Source: Actinoplanes xinjiangensis
Lineage (GTDB): Bacteria; Actinomycetota; Actinomycetes; Mycobacteriales; Micromonosporaceae
NCBI RefSeq assembly: GCF_003148685.1
Contig: NZ_QGGR01000010.1
Span: forward strand, 62,001-126,000
Length of the DNA: 64,000 bases
Direction: 5' to 3'
In this document: piece by piece, positions 8,871 through 18,045 of the stretch
How the letters are laid out: the number at the start of each line of letters is the position of its first letter
How positions within the stretch are numbered: the first letter of the stretch is position 1
Program-made: the position numbers and the translations under genes
The notes under the pieces: generated by a model
The model's database searches: none
What the model was told of the DNA's origin: nothing
Seen by the model: only the letters and a program-made list of their open reading frames with translations

Positions 8871-10619
8871 GTGACGACCGTTGCGCCGTCGCCGATCGCG
8901 AGCCGACCATACCCGGTGCGGCGGCAGGTCAAGGGTTCGGCGTTTGCTCGGATCCTGCGCACGACGGACGCGAAGCAGATCGGGATCATGTACATGATCA
9001 CGGCCTTCGTGTTCTTCCTGCTGGGTGGCCTGATGGCGCTGCTGATGCGCGCCGAGCTGGCCCGGCCGGGCATGCAGCTGCTCTCACCCGAGCAGTACAA
9101 CCAGCTGTTCACCATGCATGGCACGATCATGCTGCTGTTCTTCGCCACGCCGATCGTGTTCGCGTTCGGCAACTTCGTGGTGCCGATCCAGATCGGCGCG
9201 CCGGACGTGGCGTTCCCGCGGCTCAACTCGTTCGCCTACTGGCTCTACCTGTTCGGTGGTCTGATCACCATCGGCGGGTTCCTCACGCCGGGTGGTGCCG
9301 CCGACTTCGGCTGGTTCGCGTACACGCCGCTGAGCAACTCGCTGCACTCGCCGGGCGTCGGCGGGAACATGTGGGTGGTCGGCCTGGCCCTCTCCGGTCT
9401 CGGCACGATCCTCGGCTCGGTCAACCTGATCACCACGATCCTGACCCTGCGGGCCCCGGGCATGACCATGTTCCGGATGCCGATCATGACGTGGAACATG
9501 CTGGTCACCGCCCTGCTCGCGGTGATGGTCTTCCCGTTCCTGGCGGCGGCGCTCTTCGCTCTCGCCGCCGACCGTGTCCTCGGTGCCCACGTCTTCGACG
9601 TGGCGACCGGCGGCCCGATGCTCTGGCAGCACCTCTTCTGGTTCTTCGGCCACCCCGAGGTGTACATCATCGCCCTGCCGTTCTTCGGCATCATCACCGA
9701 GGTCATCCCGGTCTTCAGCCGCAAGCCGGTCTTCGGCTACAAGGGCCTGGTCGCCGCGACGCTGCTGATCGGCGCGCTGTCGATGTCGGTGTGGGCGCAC
9801 CACATGTTCGCCACCGGCCAGGTGCTGCTGCCGTTCTTCAGCTTCCTGAGCTTCCTGATCGCGGTCCCGACCGGCATGAAGTTCTTCGTCTGGATCGGCA
9901 CCATGTGGCGCGGCCAGATCAGTTTCGAGTCGCCGATGCTCTTCGCGATCGGCTTCCTGGTGACGTTCCTCTTCGGTGGTCTCTCCGGCGTCCTGCTGGC
10001 TTCCCCGCCGATCGACTTCCACGTCTCCGACTCGTACTTCGTGATCGCCCACTTCCACTACGTGCTCTTCGGCACGATCGTGTTCGCGGTGTTCGCCGGC
10101 ATCTACTTCTGGTTCCCGAAGATGTTCGGCCGGATGCTCGACGAGAAGCTGGCGAAGATCCACTTCTGGCTCACGATGATCGGCTTCCACGGCACGTTCC
10201 TGGTGCAGCACTGGCTCGGCACCAAGGGCATGCCCCGCCGGTATGTCGACTACCTGCCGGCCGACAACTTCACCTTCCTGAACACGTTCTCCACGATCGG
10301 CTCGTTCATTCTCGGCCTGTCGACGCTGCCGTTCATCTACAACGTGTGGAAGTCGTACAAGGTCGGCAGGCTCGTCACCGTCGACGACCCCTGGGGCCAC
10401 GGCAACTCCCTCGAGTGGGCCACCAGCAGCCCGCCCCCGCTCCGTAACTTCGACCGGATGCCGCGGATCCGCTCCGAGCGTCCCGCCTTCGACCTGAAGT
10501 TCCCGGAGCTGGCGGCCGGCCACTCGCTCGCCGGCCCACCCGAGGGTGGCGCCCGGCCGCTGACCGCGGAGTCCGACGGCGGCGCCACGTATCCCGAAGA
10601 CGTGTCGACCGACCGCTGA
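8871..10619 (+). CDS. ctaD: Cytochrome c oxidase subunit I (aa3-type)
   Basis: 582 residues with about twelve membrane helices; the catalytic subunit of the terminal oxidase that reduces oxygen to water and pumps protons. Conserved haem and copper ligands are visible: MHGTIMLL (haem a histidine), HPEVYIIALP (CuB histidine and the cross-linked tyrosine), WAHHMF (CuB histidine pair) and AHFHYVLFG (haem a3 and haem a histidines). The GTG start at 8871 is set by GGAGG at 8860-8864, six bases upstream. A ~100-residue hydrophilic tail follows the last helix. The other oxidase subunits are not in this window, so this is a stand-alone ctaD, as is common in actinobacteria. Confidence 0.96.
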   Translation: MTTVAPSPIASRPYPVRRQVKGSAFARILRTTDAKQIGIMYMITAFVFFLLGGLMALLMRAELARPGMQLLSPEQYNQLFTMHGTIMLLFFATPIVFAFGNFVVPIQIGAPDVAFPRLNSFAYWLYLFGGLITIGGFLTPGGAADFGWFAYTPLSNSLHSPGVGGNMWVVGLALSGLGTILGSVNLITTILTLRAPGMTMFRMPIMTWNMLVTALLAVMVFPFLAAALFALAADRVLGAHVFDVATGGPMLWQHLFWFFGHPEVYIIALPFFGIITEVIPVFSRKPVFGYKGLVAATLLIGALSMSVWAHHMFATGQVLLPFFSFLSFLIAVPTGMKFFVWIGTMWRGQISFESPMLFAIGFLVTFLFGGLSGVLLASPPIDFHVSDSYFVIAHFHYVLFGTIVFAVFAGIYFWFPKMFGRMLDEKLAKIHFWLTMIGFHGTFLVQHWLGTKGMPRRYVDYLPADNFTFLNTFSTIGSFILGLSTLPFIYNVWKSYKVGRLVTVDDPWGHGNSLEWATSSPPPLRNFDRMPRIRSERPAFDLKFPELAAGHSLAGPPEGGARPLTAESDGGATYPEDVSTDR

Positions 10620-10627
10620 TCCACCGG

Positions 10628-10663
10628 AACGGCCCCGCTCCCTCATGGAGCGGGGCCGTTTTG
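10628..10663 (+). terminator. Rho-independent terminator of ctaD
   Basis: Perfect 14-bp stem, 10628-10641 with 10647-10660, five-base loop, followed by TTTTG. Confidence 0.9.
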
Positions 10664-10772
10664 TATGCGTCGCTCGTCACATGGTGTGCGTGACCAGCGG
10701 TTACGGTCAGCAACGGGTTGGCGTTGTGTCGTACCCCCACGGCAGGATGGGCGGTGGAGGTCAGGATCCAAC

Positions 10773-12089
10773 ATGTCGCTCACGCCTTACCGCGAAACAC
10801 TCGCCCTGCCGAAGATCGTGTCGCTGCTGGTGGTCGCCACGCTCGCCCGCATTCCGATCGCGGCGGCGGCGGTGGTGCTCACCCTGCACGTCGTCGAAGG
10901 GCTTCACCTGTCCTACGGCGCGGCCGGGCTGGTCGGTGCGGCCATCACGATCGGCGGCTCCGTCGGCGCCCCGGTGATGGGCCGGCTCATCGACCGGTGG
11001 GGGTTGCGGCCGGTCCTCGTCCTGACCACCGTCGCCGAGGTCGTCTACTGGCTCGTGGCGCAGGCCCTGCCGTATTGGGTGCTGCTGCCCGTCGCCGCGG
11101 TCGGCGGTTTCCTGGCGCTGCCTGCGTTCTCGGTGGCCCGGCAGGCGATCGCCGCGCTCACCCCCGAGTCGCATCGACTGCCCGCCTTCGCACTCGACTC
11201 GATGACCACCGAGCTGTCGTTCATGGCCGGCCCGGCACTCGGCGTCCTGATCGTCACCACCGCCGGCTCCCGCTTCGCGATGTTCACCCTGGCGATCGGC
11301 ATCCTCCTCGCCGGTATCGGCCTGTGGCTGCTCGACCCACCGGTCCGGGCCGCCCACGAGGCCCCCGTCTCCGGTGAGCGGGTGCCCCGGCGCAGCTGGC
11401 TCAAGCCCCGCTTCGTCGCGATCCTGGCCATCACGATGGCGGCCACCCTGGTCCTCTCCGGCACCGACGTCGCGGTCGTCGCCGTCCTCCGCGAGACCGG
11501 CCAGACCGAGTGGGCCGGCCTGGTCCTCTCCCTCTGGGCCCTCTTCTCCCTGCTCGGCGGTTTCGTCTACGGCATGATCAAGCGCGGCCTGCCGATGCTG
11601 CTGCTCTTCGCCCCGATGGCGGTCCTCACCATCCCCGTCGGCCTCGGCGGCGACCATTGGGCCCTGCTCGCCCTCCTGCTGATCCCCGCCGGCGCCCTGT
11701 GCGCCCCCACCATCACCGCCAGCACCGACGCCATCAGCCGCCTGATCCCGGCCGGCGCCCGCGGCGAGGCCATGGGCCTGCACAACTCGGCCCTCACCGT
11801 CGGCGTCGCCTGCGGCGCCCCACTGGCCGGCCTGGCCATCGACCATTGGGGCCCGGCTTGGGGATTCGTGGCCGTCGGGTCGGTCGGTGTCCTGGTCGCC
11901 CTGCTCGTCCTGCCCACCGAGATCCGCCACCGCCGCGACACCCGCCGGGTCCCTGGTCCTGACTCCACGCCGGTTCCCGCCGGTGGCCCAGCCGCCGCTT
12001 CCGCCGCCGCTTCCGATTCGGGTTCCGGCCCGGTCCCGGGTTCGACTGCCGGCCTGCCGGCGCCGTCGGTCGACATGGAAGCGCGGTAG
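10773..12089 (+). CDS. Major facilitator superfamily exporter
   Basis: 438 residues with twelve predicted membrane helices. MFS features include GRLIDRWGLRPVL (the loop 2-3 signature with the Asp/Arg pattern) and a drug-efflux-like layout. The last ~50 residues after the final helix are low-complexity Pro/Ala/Ser. The ATG at 10773 is preceded by GGAGG at 10756-10760, 12 bases away. Transported substrate unknown. The repeat-rich, gene-free stretch begins just after its stop, and the low-complexity tail may be part of the same expansion. Confidence 0.88.
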   Translation: MSLTPYRETLALPKIVSLLVVATLARIPIAAAAVVLTLHVVEGLHLSYGAAGLVGAAITIGGSVGAPVMGRLIDRWGLRPVLVLTTVAEVVYWLVAQALPYWVLLPVAAVGGFLALPAFSVARQAIAALTPESHRLPAFALDSMTTELSFMAGPALGVLIVTTAGSRFAMFTLAIGILLAGIGLWLLDPPVRAAHEAPVSGERVPRRSWLKPRFVAILAITMAATLVLSGTDVAVVAVLRETGQTEWAGLVLSLWALFSLLGGFVYGMIKRGLPMLLLFAPMAVLTIPVGLGGDHWALLALLLIPAGALCAPTITASTDAISRLIPAGARGEAMGLHNSALTVGVACGAPLAGLAIDHWGPAWGFVAVGSVGVLVALLVLPTEIRHRRDTRRVPGPDSTPVPAGGPAAASAAASDSGSGPVPGSTAGLPAPSVDMEAR

Positions 12090-12138
12090 GTCGTCACGGC
12101 GCGCCATTGGTTGACGCGGAGGCGCGGTCAGCGGCCAC

Positions 12139-12264
12139 GGAGGCTCGGCCGTCACGGACGCGCCGTTGGCTGGCACGGAGGTGCCGTTGGCTGGCACGGA
12201 GGCGCGTTCAGCAGTCACGAAGTCGCGGTCAGCAGTCAGGGAGGCCCGGTCGGTCGCCGCGGAG
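12139..12264. repeat. Degenerate 21-bp tandem array
   Basis: About five imperfect copies of a 21-bp unit containing GTTGGCTGGCACGGAGG or a variant. Read on the minus strand it gives seven-residue units such as ASVPANG/TSVPANG/ASVTAEP, so the unit length keeps frame. Confidence 0.6.
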
Positions 12265-12782
12265 GCGTCATAGGCCGAGTCGGGTTTCAATTCGAGGACG
12301 GCTCCTGGTTCGGGCTCCGATGCCTTCGGTGTCGGGAGTGTTGATGCGACCGTTGCTTCTGGCACGCGGCCGACAGTTTCCGGCTATGGCGCCGCATCGC
12401 CTGTTGTTGATCCGACGGTGGCCTCCGGAAGGTCGGACCGGAACGCTGACGCATAGCCATCGGAGTCGGTGCGTATTGCGACGGTATTGACCGATGAGCC
12501 TTCTTTCTGACGGTTTCTGGCTGTCATCGAGCACGAGTTGGTTGGTCCCGGCTTTCGTGGCCCGTGCTGCGGGCGATGGGGCAGGAGTTGGTTGGACCAG
12601 GGTTTCCTTCTAGTGCTGCGAGTGCTGGGGCAACAGCTGGGTTGCCTCCGCTCTCCTGACTGGTGGTGTCGCTGATGCTGGTGGGCGTGCCCGGGGCTGC
12701 GGTGGTGCCGGTGCCGGGTGCCTGTAGGGCCGGGTGTCCGTGGTGCAGGGTGTCCGTGGTGCCGGTGGACCGGCGGTACCGC

Positions 12783-12854
12783 ATTTTGCCGTGCCGACTT
12801 GTTTTGCTGTGCTGACCTGATTTGTTGTGCTCGCCGGTTTTGCTGCACGTCGAT
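12783..12854. repeat. 18-bp tandem array, four copies
   Basis: Four diverged units starting ATTTTGCCGTGCCGACTT at 12783, then at 12801, 12819 and 12837. The T-rich composition is unusual for this chromosome. Confidence 0.65.
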
Positions 12855-13190
12855 GGCGATGAGGGCACGGCGCCGTGCCTGTCGGTTCGGTCGGCTGTGC
12901 CTATCGGTTCGCTGTTCCTGCCGGTTTCGGCCGCCTTTGACACGGCCGAGCCCGCCGGTTTCGGCAGGGATGATCGAATGTCGCAGCTCGGAGACGCTGG
13001 GCGGCGCTGGTGACGGTGTTCAGCGCACACAATCGCGGAACGTGGGCTCGGCCATACGTCATGGCCCGCACCAGCGCACACGATCCGCGGACCGTGTGCG
13101 TTCAACCCGGCTATTGCGATGGCAGCAGCCCACACAAGCGTGGTGTGTGCGCCCGTCGTCGCTCGCAGACCACTGGGGGCCCGGGGCGGT

Positions 13191-13400
13191 GCAGCGGTAC
13201 CGAAACCGGGGGATCCTCTGCGCGGCGGTACCGGAGTCGGGTGGATTTCTTTCGGACGTGGTGCAGCGGTGCTGGAGCCGGGTGGATCTTCCTGCGGGCG
13301 GTGGTGCAGCGGTGCTAAAGCTGGGCGGATTTTATGCGGGCGGTGGTGCAGCGGTGCTGGAGCCGGGTGGAAGCGGGCGGTGGGGCGGCGGTACCGGCGC
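13191..13400. repeat. Imperfect ~31-43 bp tandem repeats
   Basis: Repeated GCAGCGGTRCYGGAGCCGGG-like units begin near 13191, 13222, 13262, 13304, 13346 and 13385, with spacings of 31, 40, 42, 42 and ~39 bp. The copies differ too much for a CRISPR array and have no uniform spacers. Confidence 0.55.
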
Positions 13401-13690
13401 CGGCGGATTCTCGGTGGTGGTAGCCGCCGCATGTGTGCTGCTCGCCGTTGATCCCGGCCTGACGCCAAGTAGAAACGACGCCCTGACTCCGGAAGCGCTC
13501 CAGAGACGTCCGGGCATGGGATCTGCGGCCCGTACCCAGATCTTCGGGCTTCCACGATGACCGGAATCGACAAGATCGTAGGAGAGCGATGTAGGCCCTG
13601 ACTTGGGAACCTTTCGGGCAGGGTCGTCAGGGTTGGTCCGATGCGGTGGATGTGTAGCCGAGTTCGGCCTGGTTCGACATGTGGCCGCTC

Positions 13691-14755
13691 TCAGGGTTGG
13701 TCGCCGGGCGGGGGAGACGCTGGTGTGATCCGGCTCGGGTCCGGGGCGGCCAGGCGGAGAAGGACCGGGCCCTCGCCGGGGCCGTACTTGGCGGTATACA
13801 GGGCCGTGACCCGCTCCAGGGTTTCCCGAGTGGCCGGGACCAGGGTCCAGTGGGTGGCGCCGTCGTCGGGGGTGGTGACCCGGTGGTCGGGGTGGAAGGC
13901 GTGCGGCAGGGCGGACGGATTGACGTTGACCCAGTGTTCGCCGTCGTGGACGACGTAGCGGAGTTCGTACTCGGAGGTGTCGTCGTGGACGGTGACGCGC
14001 AGCCGCATCCGGTAGTGGTCGGTGAGGGTTCGCAGGCCGACCCCGTTCCAACGGTTCTCGAAAGCTTCGAGGGCGAGTTCGCCCAGGTCACCGCGGACAC
14101 GGACCTCACGCTGGGAACTCTCGCTGACCCTCCGGTCGCGGAAGATGCCGTACGTCAGCCAGTCGTCGACCCGGTAGAACGCGTGCGCGGGCCCCGTCGC
14201 GCTGATCCGCACCTGGAAGCCGGGGCGGTGCCGGGCGGGGAGTTCGGCGACGAAGTGGTCGAGTCGTTCGATGTTCTGCCGGATCGCCGTGATGGCGTCG
14301 GTGGGCGCGACCTGGCGGGCGCGTTCGGCGGCGTCGCGGGACGACGGGTCGGTCAGCATGATCCGGAAGCGGACGCCGCGGTCGAGGGCTCCCCGGACCG
14401 TTTCGGTGAAGCGTGCCCGGTGGGGGCCCTCCAGTAGCCCGGTCCAGTGTTTCCACAGGTCGACGCGGTCGTCGGCGGTTTCGATGCGCCCGATGACGGC
14501 CCGGTAGTCGAGCCGGTTGCGCCGCCGGACGGCGTTGCGGCTGAGGTAGAGGACGAGCGGTTGGAGGACCAGCACGGCGAGGGTGAGGTCGATCAGATTG
14601 GCGCCGATGCCGATCCGCAGCTCGTCAGCGAATCCGGTGGTGTGCCGCACCGGGTAGAGCAGCGCGAACGCGGCTACGAGCAGCAGCGCGCCGATCGCCG
14701 CGTACAGATAGGACAGCCGGTATCTACTGTCGGACAAGCGGCCCCGTCGCGCCAT
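13691..14755 (-). CDS. Membrane-anchored protein of unknown function
   Basis: 354 residues. Two membrane helices near the N-terminus (about 15-35 and 48-70) are followed by a ~280-residue soluble domain containing RFRIMLTDPSSRDAAERARQ and a long Arg/His-rich beta region. The arrangement (two helices, then a domain that starts with an FRIMLTDP-type strand) recalls membrane-linked phospholipase-D-like sensor proteins, but no intact HKD motif is seen and I do not assign a function. The ATG at 14755 gives the first helix intact. Transcription runs toward the repeat region. Confidence 0.75.
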   Translation of the reverse strand: MARRGRLSDSRYRLSYLYAAIGALLLVAAFALLYPVRHTTGFADELRIGIGANLIDLTLAVLVLQPLVLYLSRNAVRRRNRLDYRAVIGRIETADDRVDLWKHWTGLLEGPHRARFTETVRGALDRGVRFRIMLTDPSSRDAAERARQVAPTDAITAIRQNIERLDHFVAELPARHRPGFQVRISATGPAHAFYRVDDWLTYGIFRDRRVSESSQREVRVRGDLGELALEAFENRWNGVGLRTLTDHYRMRLRVTVHDDTSEYELRYVVHDGEHWVNVNPSALPHAFHPDHRVTTPDDGATHWTLVPATRETLERVTALYTAKYGPGEGPVLLRLAAPDPSRITPASPPPGDQP

Positions 14756-15081
14756 CGGCCCATGCTATCGACATCCACTGATGAAAGAGGGGGCCGCCGC
14801 CGGAAGCCGGAAGCCGGAAGCCGGAAGCCGGAAGCCGGGACCGGAAGCCGAGACCGGAAGCCGAGACCGGAAGCCGGAAGCCGAGACCGGAAGCCGAAGC
14901 CGAAGCCGCAACCGGAAGTCGGTGTCCGGGCCCGGTGAAGAGAGGGCGGCCGCCGGAAGCGGGCGTCCGGCTCAGCCTTGATCCAGGTGGAGGCGACCGG
15001 CAGAGGCGCTGAGCGGGGAGACGCCGGCCGCGTCGACCCGAGGCTGCGCGAGCACGACCTGTCTCGGACGCAGCCGGAGGG
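14756..15081. other. Intergenic region with microsatellite
   Basis: Contains the GGAAGCC microsatellite (14800-14922) and otherwise no supported gene. Both flanking genes are on the minus strand, so this holds the promoter of the membrane protein and the 3' end of the hydrolase gene. Confidence 0.5.
14800..14922. repeat. CCGGAAG/CCGAGA microsatellite
   Basis: About 123 bases made of 6-12-base variants of CCGGAAG: five near-perfect 7-bp units first, then alternating GACCGGAAGCCGA blocks and CGAAGC steps. The 7-bp period does not keep a reading frame, so this array is probably non-coding. Confidence 0.85.
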
Positions 15082-15672
15082 TCAGGCCGGCCGATGGGTG
15101 AGAGGTGTGTCCGGCGAGCCGCTGAGGCACCAGTCCCGGATCGAGGGCCACGGGCCGTACCCCGCGGCCATGTCGAGGTGGGCGGCGCCGTCCAGGATCG
15201 TGGTCGGGATGCCGAGTGGGACGCCGTAGTCGGCGGCGGCACCCGCCGGACAGTACGGGTCGTTGTCGGAGCACACGAGACGGGTGTGCCGGGCCGCGGC
15301 CCCGAGCTGTTCACCGGTGACGGGCGGCGGATGGAAGCCGGCGATCTCCGGGATGCCGGCGGCGACGTCCGGGCCGGGCGGGGCGACGAGCAGCACCCGG
15401 TCGACCGGCGCCGTCACCTGGCCGGTGGCGGCCGCGTGCAGCCAGAGCAGGCAGCCGAGGCTGTGGCAGACGACGGTCCGCTCGCCGGCGGGCAGCGCGC
15501 CCAGGTGGGTCCGCAACGCGGCCAGCCAGTCGGCGAGGACCGGCTGGTCGGGCTCGGGGAGCTGGGGATAGACGACATGGTGGCCGGCTGCGGCGAGTTC
15601 ACCGGCGAGCCAGTGGTGCCAGTGGCCGGGTGGGCGCCTGTTCTGCCAGCCGTGCAGCAGCAGGAAGCTCAT
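15082..15672 (-). CDS. RBBP9/YdeN-type alpha/beta hydrolase
   Basis: 196 residues of the small serine hydrolase family. The nucleophile is the Ser of CHSLGC, the acid is in CSDNDPYCP and the catalytic His in GAAHLDMAAGYGPWP, all in the expected order and spacing. The N-terminal FLLLHGWQNRRPPGHWHHWL is typical of the family. Start ATG at 15672 overlaps the stop of the acetyltransferase gene by four bases (ATGA), so the two are translationally coupled. Substrate unknown. Confidence 0.88.
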   Translation of the reverse strand: MSFLLLHGWQNRRPPGHWHHWLAGELAAAGHHVVYPQLPEPDQPVLADWLAALRTHLGALPAGERTVVCHSLGCLLWLHAAATGQVTAPVDRVLLVAPPGPDVAAGIPEIAGFHPPPVTGEQLGAAARHTRLVCSDNDPYCPAGAAADYGVPLGIPTTILDGAAHLDMAAGYGPWPSIRDWCLSGSPDTPLTHRPA

Positions 15673-16103
15673 GGCGCGTCGAACTCCAGATACATCACGT
15701 GGAGACCGACCCGGCCGTGGACCGGGTGCTGGAAGGAGCGCGGAACGGTGCCGATCACCTCGAAGCCCTCGCGACGGTACAGCTCGACGGCGCTCGTGTT
15801 GGTCTCCACGACGGCGTTGAACTGCATGCCCGCATAACCCTGGCGGCGGGCCCAGTCGACGGCGAACCGGCACAGGGCCGTGCCCACGCCGCGGCCGCGT
15901 GCGGTGGCCGCCACCATGAAGCTGGCGGTGGAGACGTGCGCGCCCGGGCCGGGACGGTTGGTGCCCATCTTGGCGGTGCCCGCGACCTGCCCGTCCACGA
16001 CGGCGACGACGGTCAGGCCGGGTGGCTGCTCGACCCACACGGCACGGGCCACCGGCTCGGGCATCGCCGGATCGAAGGGGAACGTCTCCTCGGCCGTGAT
16101 CAC
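15669..16103 (-). CDS. GNAT-family N-acetyltransferase
   Basis: 144 residues with the acetyl-CoA binding signature ARGRGVGTALCRFAV (motif A, R-x-x-G-x-G/A) and the C-terminal beta strands around ELYRREGFEVIGTVP. The acceptor cannot be predicted. Starts with GTG. It is coupled to the downstream hydrolase gene through an ATGA overlap and follows pncA by 55 bases on the same strand, so all may be one transcript from the pncB promoter. Confidence 0.9.
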   Translation of the reverse strand: MITAEETFPFDPAMPEPVARAVWVEQPPGLTVVAVVDGQVAGTAKMGTNRPGPGAHVSTASFMVAATARGRGVGTALCRFAVDWARRQGYAGMQFNAVVETNTSAVELYRREGFEVIGTVPRSFQHPVHGRVGLHVMYLEFDAP

Positions 16104-16158
16104 GTCCTAAACGATGGCCCACACGGCGGGCCAGTCGGGCTCGGCGAACGGGCGGATC

Positions 16159-16737
16159 TCAGGCGTCAACGACGGGACTTCCGGTCGTCTCGATCGCGGC
16201 GGCGCGGAGCTGCTCGACGGCGGCGTCCGTGGTGGCACGGGCCACCCCGGCGGTCAGTTCGAGCAGCACGGTGGTGGCGAATCCCTCTTTCGCGGCATCG
16301 AGCGCAGTGGCTCGTACGCAATGGTCTGTGGCGATGCCGACCACCTCGACCTCGGTGACCCCGTTGGCCCGCAGCCACCCGGCGAGGGTTTCGCCGTTGT
16401 CCGTCGCGCCCTCGAAGCCGGAGTAGGCCGCCTGGTGTGCGCCCTTGTGGAAGATCGCCTCGATCCGCCCGGTGGTCAGCTCCGGGTGGAAGTCGGAGCC
16501 GGTGGAACCGGCGACGCAGTGGGTCGGCCAGGTGTCGACGAAGTCGGGGTGCTCGCTGAAGTGCGCGCCCGGGTCGATGTGGTAGTCCTTGGTGGCGACC
16601 ACGTGGTCCCAGCGGTCGCCGGCCTTGTCGAGGACCAGCGAGATGCCCTTGGCCACGGCCGCGCCGCCGGCCACCGGCAGCGAGCCGCCCTCGCAGAAGT
16701 CGTTCTGCACGTCCACGATGATCAGTGCGCGTGACAT
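16159..16737 (-). CDS. pncA: Nicotinamidase/pyrazinamidase
   Basis: 192 residues. Converts nicotinamide to nicotinate in NAD salvage. The catalytic triad is visible as Asp9 (VDVQNDF), Lys98 (FHKGAH) and Cys140 (TDHCVRA), and the metal-binding set as Asp51, His53, His59 and His73, matching the layout of the M. tuberculosis enzyme. It lies 9 bases downstream of pncB with an AGGGGG Shine-Dalgarno between, so the two successive salvage enzymes are made from one message. Confidence 0.96.
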   Translation of the reverse strand: MSRALIIVDVQNDFCEGGSLPVAGGAAVAKGISLVLDKAGDRWDHVVATKDYHIDPGAHFSEHPDFVDTWPTHCVAGSTGSDFHPELTTGRIEAIFHKGAHQAAYSGFEGATDNGETLAGWLRANGVTEVEVVGIATDHCVRATALDAAKEGFATTVLLELTAGVARATTDAAVEQLRAAAIETTGSPVVDA

Positions 16738-16746
16738 GGATGCCCC

Positions 16747-18033
16747 CTAGGCGGTGGGAACGATGACGACCGGAATGGCGGGGTCGCCGGCGGAGAGCTT
16801 GAGGCCCTCCCACGGAATGGAGATCAGGTTCTGTCGGAGGTGATCGCGCGACTCGGCAAGCGTCGGCGTCTCGAGGATCTCGCCCCCGGCGACGTAGGTG
16901 CGCTGGAGCAGCCGGTCGTTGGGCTGGTGATCGGGCACGCACTGGGAGTAGATGATCTCCTCGGTGGCGGTGCCGGTGGGTTTGTGACGACGGATCGCGG
17001 TCTTGCGGCCGCCGACGGTCGCCTTGTTCTCCGAGCGCTTGACCACCGGGCGGCCCTCGACCTCGACGAGCTTGTAGACGAGGCTGGCGGTGGGGGCGCC
17101 GGAGCCGGTCACCACGGCGGTGCCGGCGCCGTAGATGTCGACCGGCTCGGCGGCGAGGGTGGCGATCGAATACTCGTCCATGTCGCCGGAGACGATGATC
17201 TTCGTCTCGGTCGCGCCGAGCGAATCGAGCAGCTCACGGGACTGTTGGGCGAGAACGGACAGGTCGCCCGAGTCGATGCGGACGGCCCGCAGGTCCGGCC
17301 CGGCGACCGCGATCGCGTTGCGGATGCCCTGGCTGATGTCGTACGTGTCGACGAGCAGCGTGGTGCTCTTGCCGAGCGCCGCCACCTGGGACGCGAACGC
17401 GGCCGGCTCGTCGTCGTGCAGCAGCGTGAACGCGTGCGCCGAGGTGCCGGTGGTGGGGATGCCGTAGGCGCGGCCCGCCGCGAGGTTCGACGTGGAGGCG
17501 AACCCGGCCAGATAGGCGGCCCGGGCGGCGGCGACCGCGGCGTGCTCGTGGGTGCGCCGGGAGCCCATCTCGATGATCGGCCGCCCACGGGCCGCGGTGA
17601 CCATCCGGGCCGCGGCGGCCGCGATCGCGCAGTCGTGGTTGAGCACCGACAGGATCAGCGTCTCCAGCACCACACACTCGGCGAATCTGCCGGAGACGGT
17701 CAGGATCGGCGACCCGGGGAAGAACAGCTCGCCCTCGCTGTAGCCCTCGATCTCGCCGCTGAACCGGTAGTCGGCGAGCCACTGCGCGGCCGACTCGTCG
17801 ACCACCCCGGCCGAGCGCAGGAACTCGATCTCACCCGGCTCGAACCGGAAGTCGCGGATCAGCTCGATCAGCCGCCCGGTGCCGGCGACCACGCCGTAGC
17901 GGCGCCCGGTGGGCAGCCGCCGGGCGAAGACCTCGAAGACGCAGCGCCGGTCGGCGGTGCCGTCGCGCAACGCGGCGCTGACCATGGTCAGCTCGTACTG
18001 ATCGGTCATCAGGGCCGGCGCGATCGTCTCCAC
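16747..18033 (-). CDS. pncB: Nicotinate phosphoribosyltransferase
   Basis: 428 residues. Joins nicotinate to PRPP to give nicotinate mononucleotide, the step after PncA. Family landmarks are LMTDQYELTM at the N-terminus, the GSRRTHEHAA block near residue 157, DTYDISQGIRNA, and RIDSGDLSVLA near the PRPP site. The GTG start at 18033 follows a TAGGGT box by six bases, indicating a leaderless transcript. It is divergent from clpS, as in the pncB1-clpS region of M. tuberculosis. Confidence 0.95.
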   Translation of the reverse strand: METIAPALMTDQYELTMVSAALRDGTADRRCVFEVFARRLPTGRRYGVVAGTGRLIELIRDFRFEPGEIEFLRSAGVVDESAAQWLADYRFSGEIEGYSEGELFFPGSPILTVSGRFAECVVLETLILSVLNHDCAIAAAAARMVTAARGRPIIEMGSRRTHEHAAVAAARAAYLAGFASTSNLAAGRAYGIPTTGTSAHAFTLLHDDEPAAFASQVAALGKSTTLLVDTYDISQGIRNAIAVAGPDLRAVRIDSGDLSVLAQQSRELLDSLGATETKIIVSGDMDEYSIATLAAEPVDIYGAGTAVVTGSGAPTASLVYKLVEVEGRPVVKRSENKATVGGRKTAIRRHKPTGTATEEIIYSQCVPDHQPNDRLLQRTYVAGGEILETPTLAESRDHLRQNLISIPWEGLKLSAGDPAIPVVIVPTA

Positions 18034-18039
18034 GGTCCC

Positions 18040-18045
18040 ACCCTA
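18040..18045 (-). promoter_or_regulatory. -10 box of leaderless pncB-pncA operon
   Basis: TAGGGT on the minus strand, six bases before the GTG start. Confidence 0.5.

Larger units (their letters stand above)
12090..13690. other. 1.6-kb gene-free region of degenerate tandem repeats
   Basis: Open frames of up to 349 codons exist on both strands, but none has a ribosome-binding site, a recognisable domain or the codon bias of neighbouring genes; they are by-products of high GC and repeats. The stretch is made of several short tandem arrays (21-bp near 12150-12260, ~50-bp near 12530-12630, 18-bp at 12783-12854, ~42-bp at 13191-13400) and a pair of diverged copies of an AGCGCACACRATC motif (about 13020 and 13074). 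GC is lower than in the flanking genes. It looks like decayed, once-coding or satellite-type sequence. Confidence 0.6.

Noticed and set aside
9084..10646. 520-codon minus-strand ORF opposite ctaD
   Set aside because: Composition is Arg/Glu/Asp/His-rich and follows from ctaD codon bias.
13191..13400. Possible CRISPR array
   Set aside because: Repeat units are poorly conserved, spacing varies from 31 to 43 bp, and no cas gene is present.
12524..13573. 349-codon minus ORF and 280-codon plus ORF in the repeat region
   Set aside because: They overlap each other, have no Shine-Dalgarno or leaderless box, and their content is set by degenerate repeats.
14800..14922. Possible CRISPR or iteron origin
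   Set aside because: A simple 7-bp microsatellite with no spacers, no dnaA-box or replication gene nearby.
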